A stretch of DNA of 11,281 nucleotides from Ruminococcus flavefaciens (GCA_002373775.1 DFJW01000055.1:1-11281); one strand, 5' to 3'; counted from the stretch's first letter, positions 1 to 6,110 are shown. Made by a program: numbers and translations. Notes: a model not told the origin generated them from the letters alone.

Positions 1-191
1 GCAGGTCTTGAACCCCAGAACTCTGCGCCCTTATTGCCAGCCCAGATATTATCAGCGCAGCAGCGTCCTGTGTCCTTGTCTCCGTCTTTATGGAAGATAA
101 CAGCGCCGTTTCTGGCGTTGAAAAGAGTTACACCATAATTGCCGCTCTCATGGCATTCCCAGAGTTCGAGTCCCGGTCTGTCCGTCAAAAA
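1..191 (-). pseudogene. Internal fragment of a probable rhamnogalacturonan lyase (PL11-like), runs off left edge
   Basis: Reading the minus strand from 191 to 1 gives an open frame of about 63 codons beginning HFLTDRPGLELWECHESG, then GVTLFNARNG and, near the edge, DTGRCCADNIWAGNKGAEFW. This resembles the beta-propeller repeats of family PL11 rhamnogalacturonan lyases (B. subtilis YesW/YesX type), which carry RPGLE-x-HE, YGV-L-DA-TG and DTGR-AADI segments; those enzymes cleave the rhamnogalacturonan I backbone of pectin outside the cell. The assignment is from remembered family patterns, not a search. The frame is closed upstream by TGA at 195-197 and has no ATG and no ribosome binding site, so this is the middle of a protein rather than a gene start. 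It begins exactly where the regulator ORF on the same strand ends (stop at 185-187), so the two overlap by a few bases in different frames. Whether the gene is intact further left cannot be seen. Confidence 0.55.
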
Positions 192-2017
192 GTGTCATAT
201 ACTCCGGACCGGAGAGGATATATCCGCTGCTGTTCGCGGTAGTCGATGTAGTTGTTCTGAGCGGCAGTCTTCTTGTCGGAAACGGCAATTATACATGAGC
301 TCAGCTGTTCATCTATGCTTGCCATCTCGAAGTCTATGACTTCAGACAGTTCGGTGATGAATTCGGGGATGCTCACTGTTTCCGAGACTGCAAATCTTGT
401 GTGGATGCTGCTGCTGATCGACAGGATCAGTTCTTCAACAAGTGCGTCCGGCTGATCGTCGCTGCTGACTGAAAGCAGCACAGAATATATCTTATCCTGC
501 AATCGTGCGCAAAGGCTGTTGCCGCAGGCATTCCGCACGATCTCCGCTATTATGGCAGAATGATCACCGATAAAGAATTCATCCGGGTAATATGTTATCA
601 GCAGGAGAAAACTTCTTTTTCCGGTGTATCTGTTCCAGCTCAGTATTTCCGGAAGGTGTATCATGAATCCGCGTTTATTGAGCATGCCGCTGACAGGATC
701 TGCCACAGACAGCTTGGAGAACTGTTCGCTGAAATGCTTGGCGTACATTTTCTTTTGCAGCGAGATAAGGGCGCTGGAGATCGAATCGCAGAAACTGATG
801 AGATACTCGTTTATGTCGATATCCATGGGATCCGTATAGCCCAGTGAGCACAAGCCCAGTATCTGACCGTCACAGTGCAGTGATGTCATAACTATTATAT
901 GCGGCTCATGAGGAGAATTCAATGCGGGCAGAAGTGAACGTGTTGAAAAGCTGTACATTGCATCCTCATTGCTTTCCCTGCGCTTTGACAGGAGCATGAA
1001 CATCTCGTCTGAAAAGCCGTACTGCCTGAAATTATCTGGATTGTCGATATCAGCACGCCAGTCGCTGCACAGGCATACATCGAGCCAGTCCCAGTTCCGC
1101 AGCATATGAGCCACGCTGCTGACAGAATCTGACAACTCCTGAAGTGTGGATGATCTTGACATACTGTGGATATGGTCAGTTGCAATGAAAGGACGTGAAT
1201 CTATCACGTGTCTGAGCATTCGTTTTATATGATCGTTCAGAGGATTGCCGCCGTTGTTGAACTCCGCTATATGTTCATATGAGCAGCCGCAGCTCCTGCC
1301 GAAATATATTTTCTGATACTTGCATTTTTCCTCACCGGCACCGGTTATCATATTATAGAGCTTCAGCATAGCATTTGCGCCGAATTGTTTGTCTCTGCCG
1401 TATACAGTTGTAATGGTCGGTTCGTTCATTGTTGCATCAAAGCTGCCGTCAAAACCGGTAACTGCAATATCCTCCGGCACACGGACTCCGTGAGCCTTCA
1501 GCGATCCGATAAGAGCGACAGCCATAATATCGCTTGCACACACTATGCCGTCAGGCTTTTCGATGCAGCCGGAAGATATATCCTCGCCGATCTTAGCCGG
1601 AACATCTTTCCAGAAGTAACCATAGAAAACGTCAGCATCTGAGATGCTTATCCCGTTTTCTGAGCAGGCATCTTCAAAACCGCGCAAGCGCTCTTCCGAT
1701 GAACTGTGTCCCGGGACACCTGTAATGCAGTACAGCTTTTTGCAGCCATGTTCCTTGATAAGGTGGCTGGTGAGTTCAAAAACGATGTCGTACTCACTGG
1801 CATTCAGCGAAGGGACATCATCCCGTTCATCTCCGAGTACTATGAACGGAACATCAGTCTGCCTGAGGTAACCGTATATTTTCTCTATCAGTTCCGGTGT
1901 TCTGAAGCGTTCGGCAGCAAAAATGATCCCGTCAAGTCTGCACATACAGATCAGTGAGTAGATGTTTTCAAGGCCTGCAATGTAGCTGTCATAGCGGAGT
2001 TCGCGCTGAGAGTACAA
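185..2017 (-). CDS. 5'-truncated LacI-type sensor / degenerate GGDEF regulator
   Basis: This is a 610-codon open frame. Roughly the first 230 residues match a LacI/periplasmic-binding-type sensor (DGIIFAAERF, DGIVCASDIMAVALIG, VRVPEDIAVTGFDG, EPTITTV), ending in a GRSCGC motif common in Clostridial sensor-GGDEF proteins. A GAF-like middle follows, then a GGDEF-like domain starting at DPVSGMLNKRGF (440-451). The signature GGDEF site is absent: the aligned stretch is ARLQDKIYSVLL (504-515), so diguanylate cyclase activity is not expected and the domain may only bind ligand or partner. The sensor begins about 40 residues late; the usual first strand and helix are missing. The only in-frame start is TTG at 2015-2017, with no ribosome binding site and a stop nine codons upstream. 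The sequence just upstream belongs to a signal-peptide ORF in another frame. I infer a truncated, probably non-functional gene. No helix-turn-helix is visible. Confidence 0.75.
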   Translation of the reverse strand: MYSQRELRYDSYIAGLENIYSLICMCRLDGIIFAAERFRTPELIEKIYGYLRQTDVPFIVLGDERDDVPSLNASEYDIVFELTSHLIKEHGCKKLYCITGVPGHSSSEERLRGFEDACSENGISISDADVFYGYFWKDVPAKIGEDISSGCIEKPDGIVCASDIMAVALIGSLKAHGVRVPEDIAVTGFDGSFDATMNEPTITTVYGRDKQFGANAMLKLYNMITGAGEEKCKYQKIYFGRSCGCSYEHIAEFNNGGNPLNDHIKRMLRHVIDSRPFIATDHIHSMSRSSTLQELSDSVSSVAHMLRNWDWLDVCLCSDWRADIDNPDNFRQYGFSDEMFMLLSKRRESNEDAMYSFSTRSLLPALNSPHEPHIIVMTSLHCDGQILGLCSLGYTDPMDIDINEYLISFCDSISSALISLQKKMYAKHFSEQFSKLSVADPVSGMLNKRGFMIHLPEILSWNRYTGKRSFLLLITYYPDEFFIGDHSAIIAEIVRNACGNSLCARLQDKIYSVLLSVSSDDQPDALVEELILSISSSIHTRFAVSETVSIPEFITELSEVIDFEMASIDEQLSSCIIAVSDKKTAAQNNYIDYREQQRIYPLRSGVYDTF

Positions 2018-2051
2018 AAGCGGCTGCTTTTTTCAAGAGGTTTGGTTTCAT
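1989..2051 (-). pseudogene. Orphan start of a secreted protein (signal-peptide remnant, 20 codons)
   Basis: ATG at 2049-2051 follows a strong ribosome binding site, GGAAGGAG at 2058-2065, six bases upstream. It reads MKPNLLKKAAAFVLSA, a textbook Gram-positive signal-peptide start (two-lysine n-region followed by a hydrophobic stretch), then RTPL and stop. The frame breaks where the regulator homology begins in another frame. This is therefore the 5' end of a secreted-protein gene whose body has been replaced by the regulator. The PL11-like lyase fragment at the left edge is on the same strand and is a candidate for the rest of the same gene, but that link is inference. Transcription would start from the promoter at 2092-2120. 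Confidence 0.6.
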
Positions 2052-2091
2052 GTTAAACTCCTTCCGAAGCACACATCGCCTTGTGTACTTC

Positions 2092-2120
2092 ATTTTATCA
2101 TAATTGGATATTGATGTCAA
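2092..2120 (-). promoter_or_regulatory. Sigma-A promoter of the orphan secreted-protein start
   Basis: On the minus strand TTGACA (2115-2120), a 17-bp spacer and TAAAAT (2092-2097) form a near-consensus promoter about 40 bp upstream of the ATG at 2051. It now drives the signal-peptide remnant and reads on into the truncated regulator. A TTTTATCAT element (2093-2101 on the plus strand) overlaps the -10 box and recurs at 2261-2269 and 2282-2290. Confidence 0.75.
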
Positions 2121-2260
2121 TCCATTCCGAGCAGGAATCTCTGCATTTTCACAGCAGCTTTTTTGATAATGTTACCCCGGAGCACTTCTTCTGCATTTTT
2201 ATGTCCGATGTTTAATTTAATTATATAATACATCGCTGTGCTATAAATGTAAATGACGGA

Positions 2261-2290
2261 TTTTATCATTTGCATCACTTTTTTTATCAT
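2261..2290. repeat. Paired 9-bp direct repeat TTTTATCAT upstream of the 2092-2120 promoter
   Basis: TTTTATCAT occurs at 2261-2269 and 2282-2290, start to start 21 bp (two helical turns), with a third copy at 2093-2101 over the -10 box and a fourth at 8429-8437 in the tetR/flavoprotein intergenic region. The even spacing is compatible with a regulator binding site, but the element is AT-rich and could be chance. The rest of 2121-2390 is AT-rich and I see no gene in it. Confidence 0.3.
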
Positions 2291-2392
2291 GGCAAGCGGT
2301 AAATGGACATTGACTTTTCAAGAGACCGATCATGCAGGATTACGCCATATAATAACGAGAGGGGAGTTTTGCGCTTGAGAATACAAATAAAA

Positions 2393-2420
2393 AAATGCTC
2401 AGGTCTGTCCCTGAGCATTT
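2393..2420 (-). terminator. Rho-independent terminator after the MATE gene remnant
   Basis: A perfect 11-bp stem (AAATGCTCAGG at 2393-2403 with CCTGAGCATTT at 2410-2420) and a 6-nt loop is followed on the minus strand by a T-rich run (TTTTTATTTG). It lies 50 bp past the stop of the MATE gene. Confidence 0.85.
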
Positions 2421-2469
2421 CTGTCTTGTATATTCAGTGAAGTGAAAAATATAAAGCTGGTTATAAAAG

Positions 2470-3378
2470 CTATGCCTTAAACGAAGCAGTATCGGATATC
2501 TGGGCAATACTCTTTTTGAAGTGTATGTAAACCGCGAAACACATAATGATCTGCAATATAGTAGAGCACGGAGTCGCAAGTCCGATCAGGAACAGCGAAC
2601 CGCCTCCGATGTGCTGCATCAGGAATGCAACAGGTATTCTTATAAGAAAAGCGCCTATGATACCTTGGATCATAACAAATTTCGTTCGTGCGATACCGTT
2701 ATAAAAACCGATAAAGCAGAAAAGAAAACAGGTCAGCAGACAGTCGATAGCGTATGCTTTCAGATAGTCAAAGGCGTCTGCAACGGTATCTGACTTGTTT
2801 GAGAATATCCCTGCAAGCAGATCACCGTGGAAGAATGTCACAAAGAACATTACTATACCGAAAAACACAGACACGGCGATACCTGTTCTGAGAGTTCTGA
2901 TAGCACGGTCGATGTGTCCTGCACCATGATTCTGAGCAACAAATGCGGACATCGACTGCATAAAGGCAGCAGGCACAAGCATGATAAATGCACACACCTT
3001 TTCAGCAACGCCAACTCCTGCTGACTCAGTTACACCGATACTGTTGACGATCGCAAGCATGACCAGGAAAGATATGCCCACAAGAAAATCCTGCAAAGCG
3101 ATCGGAGAACCGATACGGATAATGTTCATTGCACAGTTCTTCTTTATTTTCAGATGCGTTCTGTTCAGTTCAAAAGGTAATTTCTTCATCCTGATGATAA
3201 AGAATGAGATCACAACACTGATAAACTGAGCAATGACAGTCGCTATGGCGGCTCCCGAAGCTCCGAGATGCAGTACGGATACAAAGAACAGGTCGCCTAT
3301 GATGTTGAACACGCAAGCAATACCAACTGCTATCAAAGGTGTTTTTGAATCTCCAAGCCCACGGAAAATACTTCCGAC
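2470..3378 (-). pseudogene. MATE-family efflux transporter, N-terminal half missing
   Basis: The open frame reads GSIFRGLGDSKTPL and then multi-helix membrane sequence (for example IGDLFFVSVLHLGASGAAIA and GVAEKVCAFIMLVPAAFMQS) to a stop at 2470. The RGLGDSKTP loop is a hallmark of MATE (DinF/NorM-like) Na+ or H+ coupled multidrug exporters and normally lies near residue 150. Only the second part of the protein, about 300 residues of an expected 440-460, is present. Upstream of GSIF the frame continues for a few codons but no longer resembles MATE, and no ATG with ribosome binding site exists; the first possible start is TTG at 3334-3336, inside the conserved region. The break, near 3376-3385, meets the 3' part of a plus-strand coding remnant. 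The protein would lack half its helices, so it is very likely dead. The reading frame itself is clean, which suggests a recent event. Confidence 0.8.
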
Positions 3379-3534
3379 TTCAAAATGACCGCCGCACAGG
3401 GAGTTTCCGGAACAGTAGACGGAACGGGGAGAGGAATGACCGATAAAACATGTTTGCTGTCATCAGGTATAGACGCAAACAGCATAATATCTATCGGAGA
3501 TAATTATGAGATACTGATTTGCAGTGTGCCATGA
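3376..3534 (+). pseudogene. 3' remnant of an unidentified plus-strand gene
   Basis: A plus-strand frame reads DFKMTAAQGVSGTVDGTG, then TDKTCLLSSGIDANSIISIG and NYEILICSVP before TGA at 3532-3534. It has a coding-like composition and ends 34 bp before a strong terminator in the right orientation. No start codon with a ribosome binding site precedes it; an internal ATG sits at 3385. The MATE homology on the opposite strand stops at the point where this frame becomes convincing, which suggests a recombination junction between two unrelated genes. I do not recognise the family. Confidence 0.4.
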
Positions 3535-3568
3535 TATTATTTAATTCTGAAATGTAATGAGAAGACAG

Positions 3569-3599
3569 AAAAGCGGAACGCATTCAGCGATCCGCTTTT
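3569..3599. terminator. Bidirectional terminator between the plus-strand remnant and the zinc-ribbon gene
   Basis: A perfect 9-bp stem, AAAAGCGGA (3569-3577) with TCCGCTTTT (3591-3599), has a 13-nt loop. U-rich sequence follows on both strands (CTTTTA on plus, CTTTTCTGTCTTCT on minus). It lies 24 bp after the stop of the zinc-ribbon gene and 35 bp after the plus-strand remnant. Confidence 0.85.
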
Positions 3600-3622
3600 A
3601 GTGTATTAATTCCAGACCGGAT

Positions 3623-4879
3623 CTATAAGCTGATGTCAGTGATGATCCAGTCATTTTCCTCGACCGGATAGCTGCTGCTGCAAAACGGGCAGGTTTTGAC
3701 CTTTGCGGCATCGAAACTTGCACCGCATTGCGGGCAGGTGACAGCAATAATTGAAAAACTGAGGTCTGTAGGCTTTTTTATGACTTTCCGTAGGCTCATG
3801 CGGATCTTGTCGGACTTTTTGCGGATATTGCCGTCATGGTAGTGGATGGAGTCCATATAAAACGTAAGCGACACATCGCAGACGCCGTCCTTGATGCTGT
3901 ATTTGTTCACACCGGAATTGAAGTACGTCGTATCCACGATCTCACGGAGCTTTTCCGGGATAGGCTTATCGCATTGGCAGACAGTCAGCTCCTGCGGTTC
4001 CCGGCTGTAGAGCATGAGTTTGAGGAGGGAGAGGGACTTGTCGCGGAAATATTCGGTAGAAAATGTGGGATCCAGCTTGCGCATCTTCCGGCAGAATTGC
4101 AGAGAAGACGCAGTTTTTCCTGCGCCGCGGAGATCTTTGCCCATGTGAAAGAAAGTACTGAAGAACATGAAAAAGATCCAGACACCCACACCGACGACAG
4201 CACCTCCGAAGAGCAATGGGATGATATCAAATACACCAATGGATCTGCCATTTACGACCTCGCTGACAATGCCGAACACCAGAATGAGCAAGGCAGAAAC
4301 TGACATGAATTTCAGCAGCTGGTTCATTTCTGTGCCGCTTTTGTGAGCCTCTTCAATGGAGTAATACATGACTTTCGGATACAATTCATCCATCAGGAAT
4401 TTAGTATTGCAGAATTCGCATCCGGATTCAAGCTTGCCGAGCGTAGACGGTGCACCGCAGTTCGGACAGCAAAGCGGCGTATCATGGGACGGAATATTGC
4501 CTTCCTTTGGCTGCTGCATAATGGCGCAGATCACGCTGTCAGTGGTTTTGTTGTAAATTTCCTTCTGAGAATCGCGGATCGTCGTTGTGATTGATTTGTT
4601 GCCGGCAACACTGGAGTTCACGAAGACATTATCGCTGTATGAAATGGAAGAAGGAGCAGGATCATGCCCGGCAGGTTTTCCGACCTGTACCTTTACATCC
4701 AGACCGAGAGACTGGAATTTCTGCTTTTGCAGTTCCAGCATGAAGCGTGTGTCCTGACTGGCGAGTTTCGGGGGAATATCATTATTGTACCAGACAGAGA
4801 GCTGATTTGCAAAACTGTGAAACTGGTGGTTCAGTTTCTTATTGTCCGAGAAGTTGAAGTTTACTCCGAATATTTCCAT
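3623..4879 (-). CDS. Membrane protein with two zinc ribbons and a Tim44-like domain
   Basis: The 418-residue protein has a soluble N-terminal part (1-130). A four-cysteine zinc ribbon follows (Cys138, Cys141, Cys154, Cys157; CPNCGAP...CEFC), then two hydrophobic segments (about 191-209 and 216-246) that should form a membrane hairpin. Next is a region with DPTFSTEYFRDKSLSLLKLM (269-288), reminiscent of the Tim44-like/Tim44-associated fold (family 'DPxF...F'). A second C-terminal zinc ribbon (Cys382, Cys385, Cys397, Cys400; CPQCGASF...CPFC) completes it. No signal peptide is seen, so both ribbons are probably cytoplasmic, flanking the hairpin. The start is ATG at 4879 with GAGGAAA about 9 bp upstream. 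Transcription runs from the promoter at 4928-4956 to the terminator at 3569-3599, so the gene is a single-gene unit. The biochemical role is unknown; membrane-anchored zinc ribbon proteins of this kind are usually annotated as hypothetical. Confidence 0.8.
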   Translation of the reverse strand: MEIFGVNFNFSDNKKLNHQFHSFANQLSVWYNNDIPPKLASQDTRFMLELQKQKFQSLGLDVKVQVGKPAGHDPAPSSISYSDNVFVNSSVAGNKSITTTIRDSQKEIYNKTTDSVICAIMQQPKEGNIPSHDTPLCCPNCGAPSTLGKLESGCEFCNTKFLMDELYPKVMYYSIEEAHKSGTEMNQLLKFMSVSALLILVFGIVSEVVNGRSIGVFDIIPLLFGGAVVGVGVWIFFMFFSTFFHMGKDLRGAGKTASSLQFCRKMRKLDPTFSTEYFRDKSLSLLKLMLYSREPQELTVCQCDKPIPEKLREIVDTTYFNSGVNKYSIKDGVCDVSLTFYMDSIHYHDGNIRKKSDKIRMSLRKVIKKPTDLSFSIIAVTCPQCGASFDAAKVKTCPFCSSSYPVEENDWIITDISL

Positions 4880-4927
4880 AATGTGCTTTCCTCAGTTTCT
4901 ATGCTTGAAATATACTTGATAATGTTT

Positions 4928-4956
4928 ATTATACCACACAGTCCACTAAAAAGCAA
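4928..4956 (-). promoter_or_regulatory. Extended -10 promoter of the zinc-ribbon gene
   Basis: TTGCTT (4951-4956), 17-bp spacer and TATAAT (4928-4933) on the minus strand. The -10 is preceded by TGG, giving an extended -10. The stretch TGTGTGGTATAATA is identical to that in the arsR promoter at 5842-5870. It begins about 33 bp downstream of the stop of the preceding same-strand gene. Confidence 0.75.
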
Positions 4957-4989
4957 TCAGATCTCCGCAGGCATTCAGCAGCGCTCCTA

Positions 4990-5427
4990 TCATAGATATA
5001 TCAGCTTTTCAGCGATCAGCACGGCACTCTCTATCAGCTTTGGACATTCCGCTGTAAACAAACCGTTAGCCCGTGCATATGCCTTGCCCTCATCGGTGGA
5101 AATATCGCAGTCAAGCAATTCACGGCAGATGTACGAGCCGTTCTGCTTTGCAAATTCGTCAAGAAAACGAACGGCATAGCTGTTGGCTCTCTGCTTGCTG
5201 TCATAGTCGCCGTCCTCGCACATACCGTATTTCAGACCAAGAGCCATAAGCGCACCAGTACACGCACCGCATACCTCCGCCTTGCACATACCGCCGCCGA
5301 AACAAGCTCCGACTCTGAGTGCCTGTACCTTTGTCAATCCAAGCTCCTCGGCAAATGCCGCCAGCACCGCCTGAGAGCAGTAATACCTCTTTGAGAAAAG
5401 CTCACTTGCAATTTCTGTGTGTTTCAT
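4990..5427 (-). CDS. C_GCAxxG_C_C family cysteine-rich redox protein
   Basis: The 145-residue protein opens with ELFSKRYYCSQAVLAAFAEE and carries GACFGGGMCKAEVCGACTGA, the signature of the C_GCAxxG_C_C family (often annotated as a C-GCAxxG-C-C or split-Soret-like putative redox protein), with further cysteines in ICRELLDC and AECPKLI. The length is normal for the family. Conserved cysteines near 17, 42, 50 and 53 could bind a metal, a cluster or redox-active disulfides; the family's reaction is not well defined. ATG at 5427 has a strong GGAGG at about 7 bp. The gene is the second of a two-gene unit 73 bp behind an ArsR-type regulator and presumably answers to the same metal or oxidative signal. 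No distinct terminator is visible after it. Confidence 0.85.
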   Translation of the reverse strand: MKHTEIASELFSKRYYCSQAVLAAFAEELGLTKVQALRVGACFGGGMCKAEVCGACTGALMALGLKYGMCEDGDYDSKQRANSYAVRFLDEFAKQNGSYICRELLDCDISTDEGKAYARANGLFTAECPKLIESAVLIAEKLIYL

Positions 5428-5480
5428 ACTTACCTCCGATAAATATATTTAAATTTGTTTATATTTAACCCGAACAAATA

Positions 5481-5496
5481 TCCGTGTTCCCACGGA
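5481..5496 (-). other. Intercistronic hairpin between arsR and the redox-protein gene
   Basis: TCCGTG and CACGGA (5481-5486 and 5491-5496) form a perfect 6-bp stem; the loop reads GGAA on the minus-strand mRNA, a GNRA tetraloop. It begins five bases after the arsR stop. On the minus strand the following sequence is TATTTGTTC, too poor in U for a confident terminator. It could be a partial attenuator or a stability element that sets the ratio of the two products. On the plus strand the hairpin is followed by CTTTTTATTT, but no plus-strand gene ends here. Confidence 0.5.
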
Positions 5497-5500
5497 CTTT

Positions 5501-5812
5501 TTATTTACAGCAGCACTTGCCGCTTTCTGTTATATCGACCTTAGTCATTTCACGCAGAACATTCACAGCTATTTCCGTACCCTCCGCAGAAATGGAGTAA
5601 TACATACACTTGCCCTCTTTTCTGCCATTCACAAGACCGCTGTCACAGAGTATCTTCATGTGATGCGAAAGCGTAGGCTGGGTACACTGCATCGCTTCAA
5701 GCAGCTTACAGGCACATTTCTCGCCGTTTTGCAGAAGCCTGAAGATCTGCACTCTGTTCTCATCGCACAGAGCCTTGAAGATCACGGTGATCTGCTTGTT
5801 AGTCAGTTCCAT
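5501..5812 (-). CDS. ArsR/SmtB-family metal(loid)-sensing repressor
   Basis: The 103-residue winged-helix protein has the typical ArsR order: KALCDENRVQIFRLLQNGE, a metal-binding helix with Cys33-Ala-Cys35 (EKCACKLLEAM), a recognition helix CTQPTLSHHMKIL, then the wing GRKEGKCMYYSIS. The CxC pair in this helix is the site used by arsenic, cadmium or lead sensors of the family. A CCC near the C-terminus (SGKCCCK) could add ligands. Repressors of this type leave DNA on binding As(III), Cd(II) or similar ions. The start ATG at 5812 has GAGGTGA just upstream and a leader of about 22 nt from a consensus promoter. Inverted repeats over that promoter suggest autoregulation. The co-transcribed partner is the cysteine-rich protein downstream; a decayed NifX-like gene lies divergently. 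The exact inducer cannot be told from sequence. Confidence 0.9.
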   Translation of the reverse strand: MELTNKQITVIFKALCDENRVQIFRLLQNGEKCACKLLEAMQCTQPTLSHHMKILCDSGLVNGRKEGKCMYYSISAEGTEIAVNVLREMTKVDITESGKCCCK

Positions 5813-5841
5813 TTGCTCACCTCATATTGATGATTTTCTAT

Positions 5842-5870
5842 ATTATACCACACATATCGAAAAATGTCAA
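5842..5870 (-). promoter_or_regulatory. Consensus promoter of the arsR unit
   Basis: On the minus strand TTGACA (5865-5870), 17-bp spacer and TATAAT (5842-5847) are perfect consensus boxes, with TGG before the -10. Such a strong promoter fits a gene that is normally held off by its own repressor. Another TGG-TATAAT lies on the minus strand at 5928-5936 without a good -35. Confidence 0.85.
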
Positions 5871-5892
5871 TGTGTTTCTGCGATTTTTCAAT
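5850..5892. promoter_or_regulatory. Candidate ArsR operator (nested inverted repeats)
   Basis: Two inverted repeats cover the arsR promoter: ACACAT (5850-5855) with ATGTGT (5870-5875), which brackets the spacer and -35 box, and ATCGAAAAAT (5856-5865) with ATTTTTCAAT (5883-5892), 9 of 10 positions matching. ArsR repressors usually bind imperfect palindromes over the promoter, so either could be the operator. This is inference. Confidence 0.4.
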
Positions 5893-5970
5893 AAAAGAAA
5901 CCACTTCATTACTGATAGCGTCTCCAAATTATACCAAATGATGCAATAACTGAAATGTAAAAGGGCATAC

Positions 5971-5999
5971 TTGACATAAGTTGAAAACAGCGGTATAAT
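5971..5999 (+). promoter_or_regulatory. Perfect-consensus promoter, formerly of a NifX-like gene, now driving the GNAT gene
   Basis: TTGACA (5971-5976), exactly 17 bp, TATAAT (5994-5999). It is 28 bp upstream of the ATG of the NifX-like relic and about 110 bp upstream of the GNAT start, with no terminator between. It diverges from the arsR promoter about 100 bp away. Confidence 0.85.
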
Positions 6000-6027
6000 T
6001 GACATAATTCAGAAAAGGAGAAAAATC

Positions 6028-6087
6028 ATGAGAATAGCAGTGACATACGAAAACGGACAGATATTCCAGCTCTGGTTACTGCGTTAG
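6028..6087 (+). pseudogene. 5' relic of a NifX/NafY-like (dinitrogenase FeMo-cofactor family) gene
   Basis: ATG at 6028 follows AAGGAG with 7-bp spacing and reads MRIAVTYENGQIFQ before running out into LWLLR and a stop. Proteins of the NifX/NafY-like 'dinitrogenase iron-molybdenum cofactor biosynthesis' family in Clostridia typically begin M-x-IAVTYENGQIFQHFGHTE, so 14 residues are recognisable and the rest, about 100 residues, is gone. The break falls at about 6069. Promoter and ribosome binding site are intact, so the ribosome would still make a 19-residue peptide. Most non-diazotroph members of the family have no proven role. The relic lies divergent to arsR and the C_GCAxxG_C_C gene, which may once have formed one regulon with it. 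Confidence 0.65.
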
Positions 6088-6110
6088 ATCTGAATTCAGG
6101 AGATGAAGAA

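Noticed and set aside
186..188. TTG as a possible start for the lyase-like fragment
   Set aside because: No ribosome binding site precedes it, and the residues before the TTG (HF) still fit the expected lyase sequence, so the segment is internal.
3836..4303. 155-codon open frame on the plus strand
   Set aside because: It is entirely antisense to the zinc-ribbon membrane protein gene, has no ribosome binding site, and its protein shows no domain-like pattern.
4664..5179. 171-codon open frame on the plus strand
   Set aside because: It runs antisense through the 5' part of the zinc-ribbon gene, its promoter, and the 3' part of the C_GCAxxG_C_C gene; no start signal.
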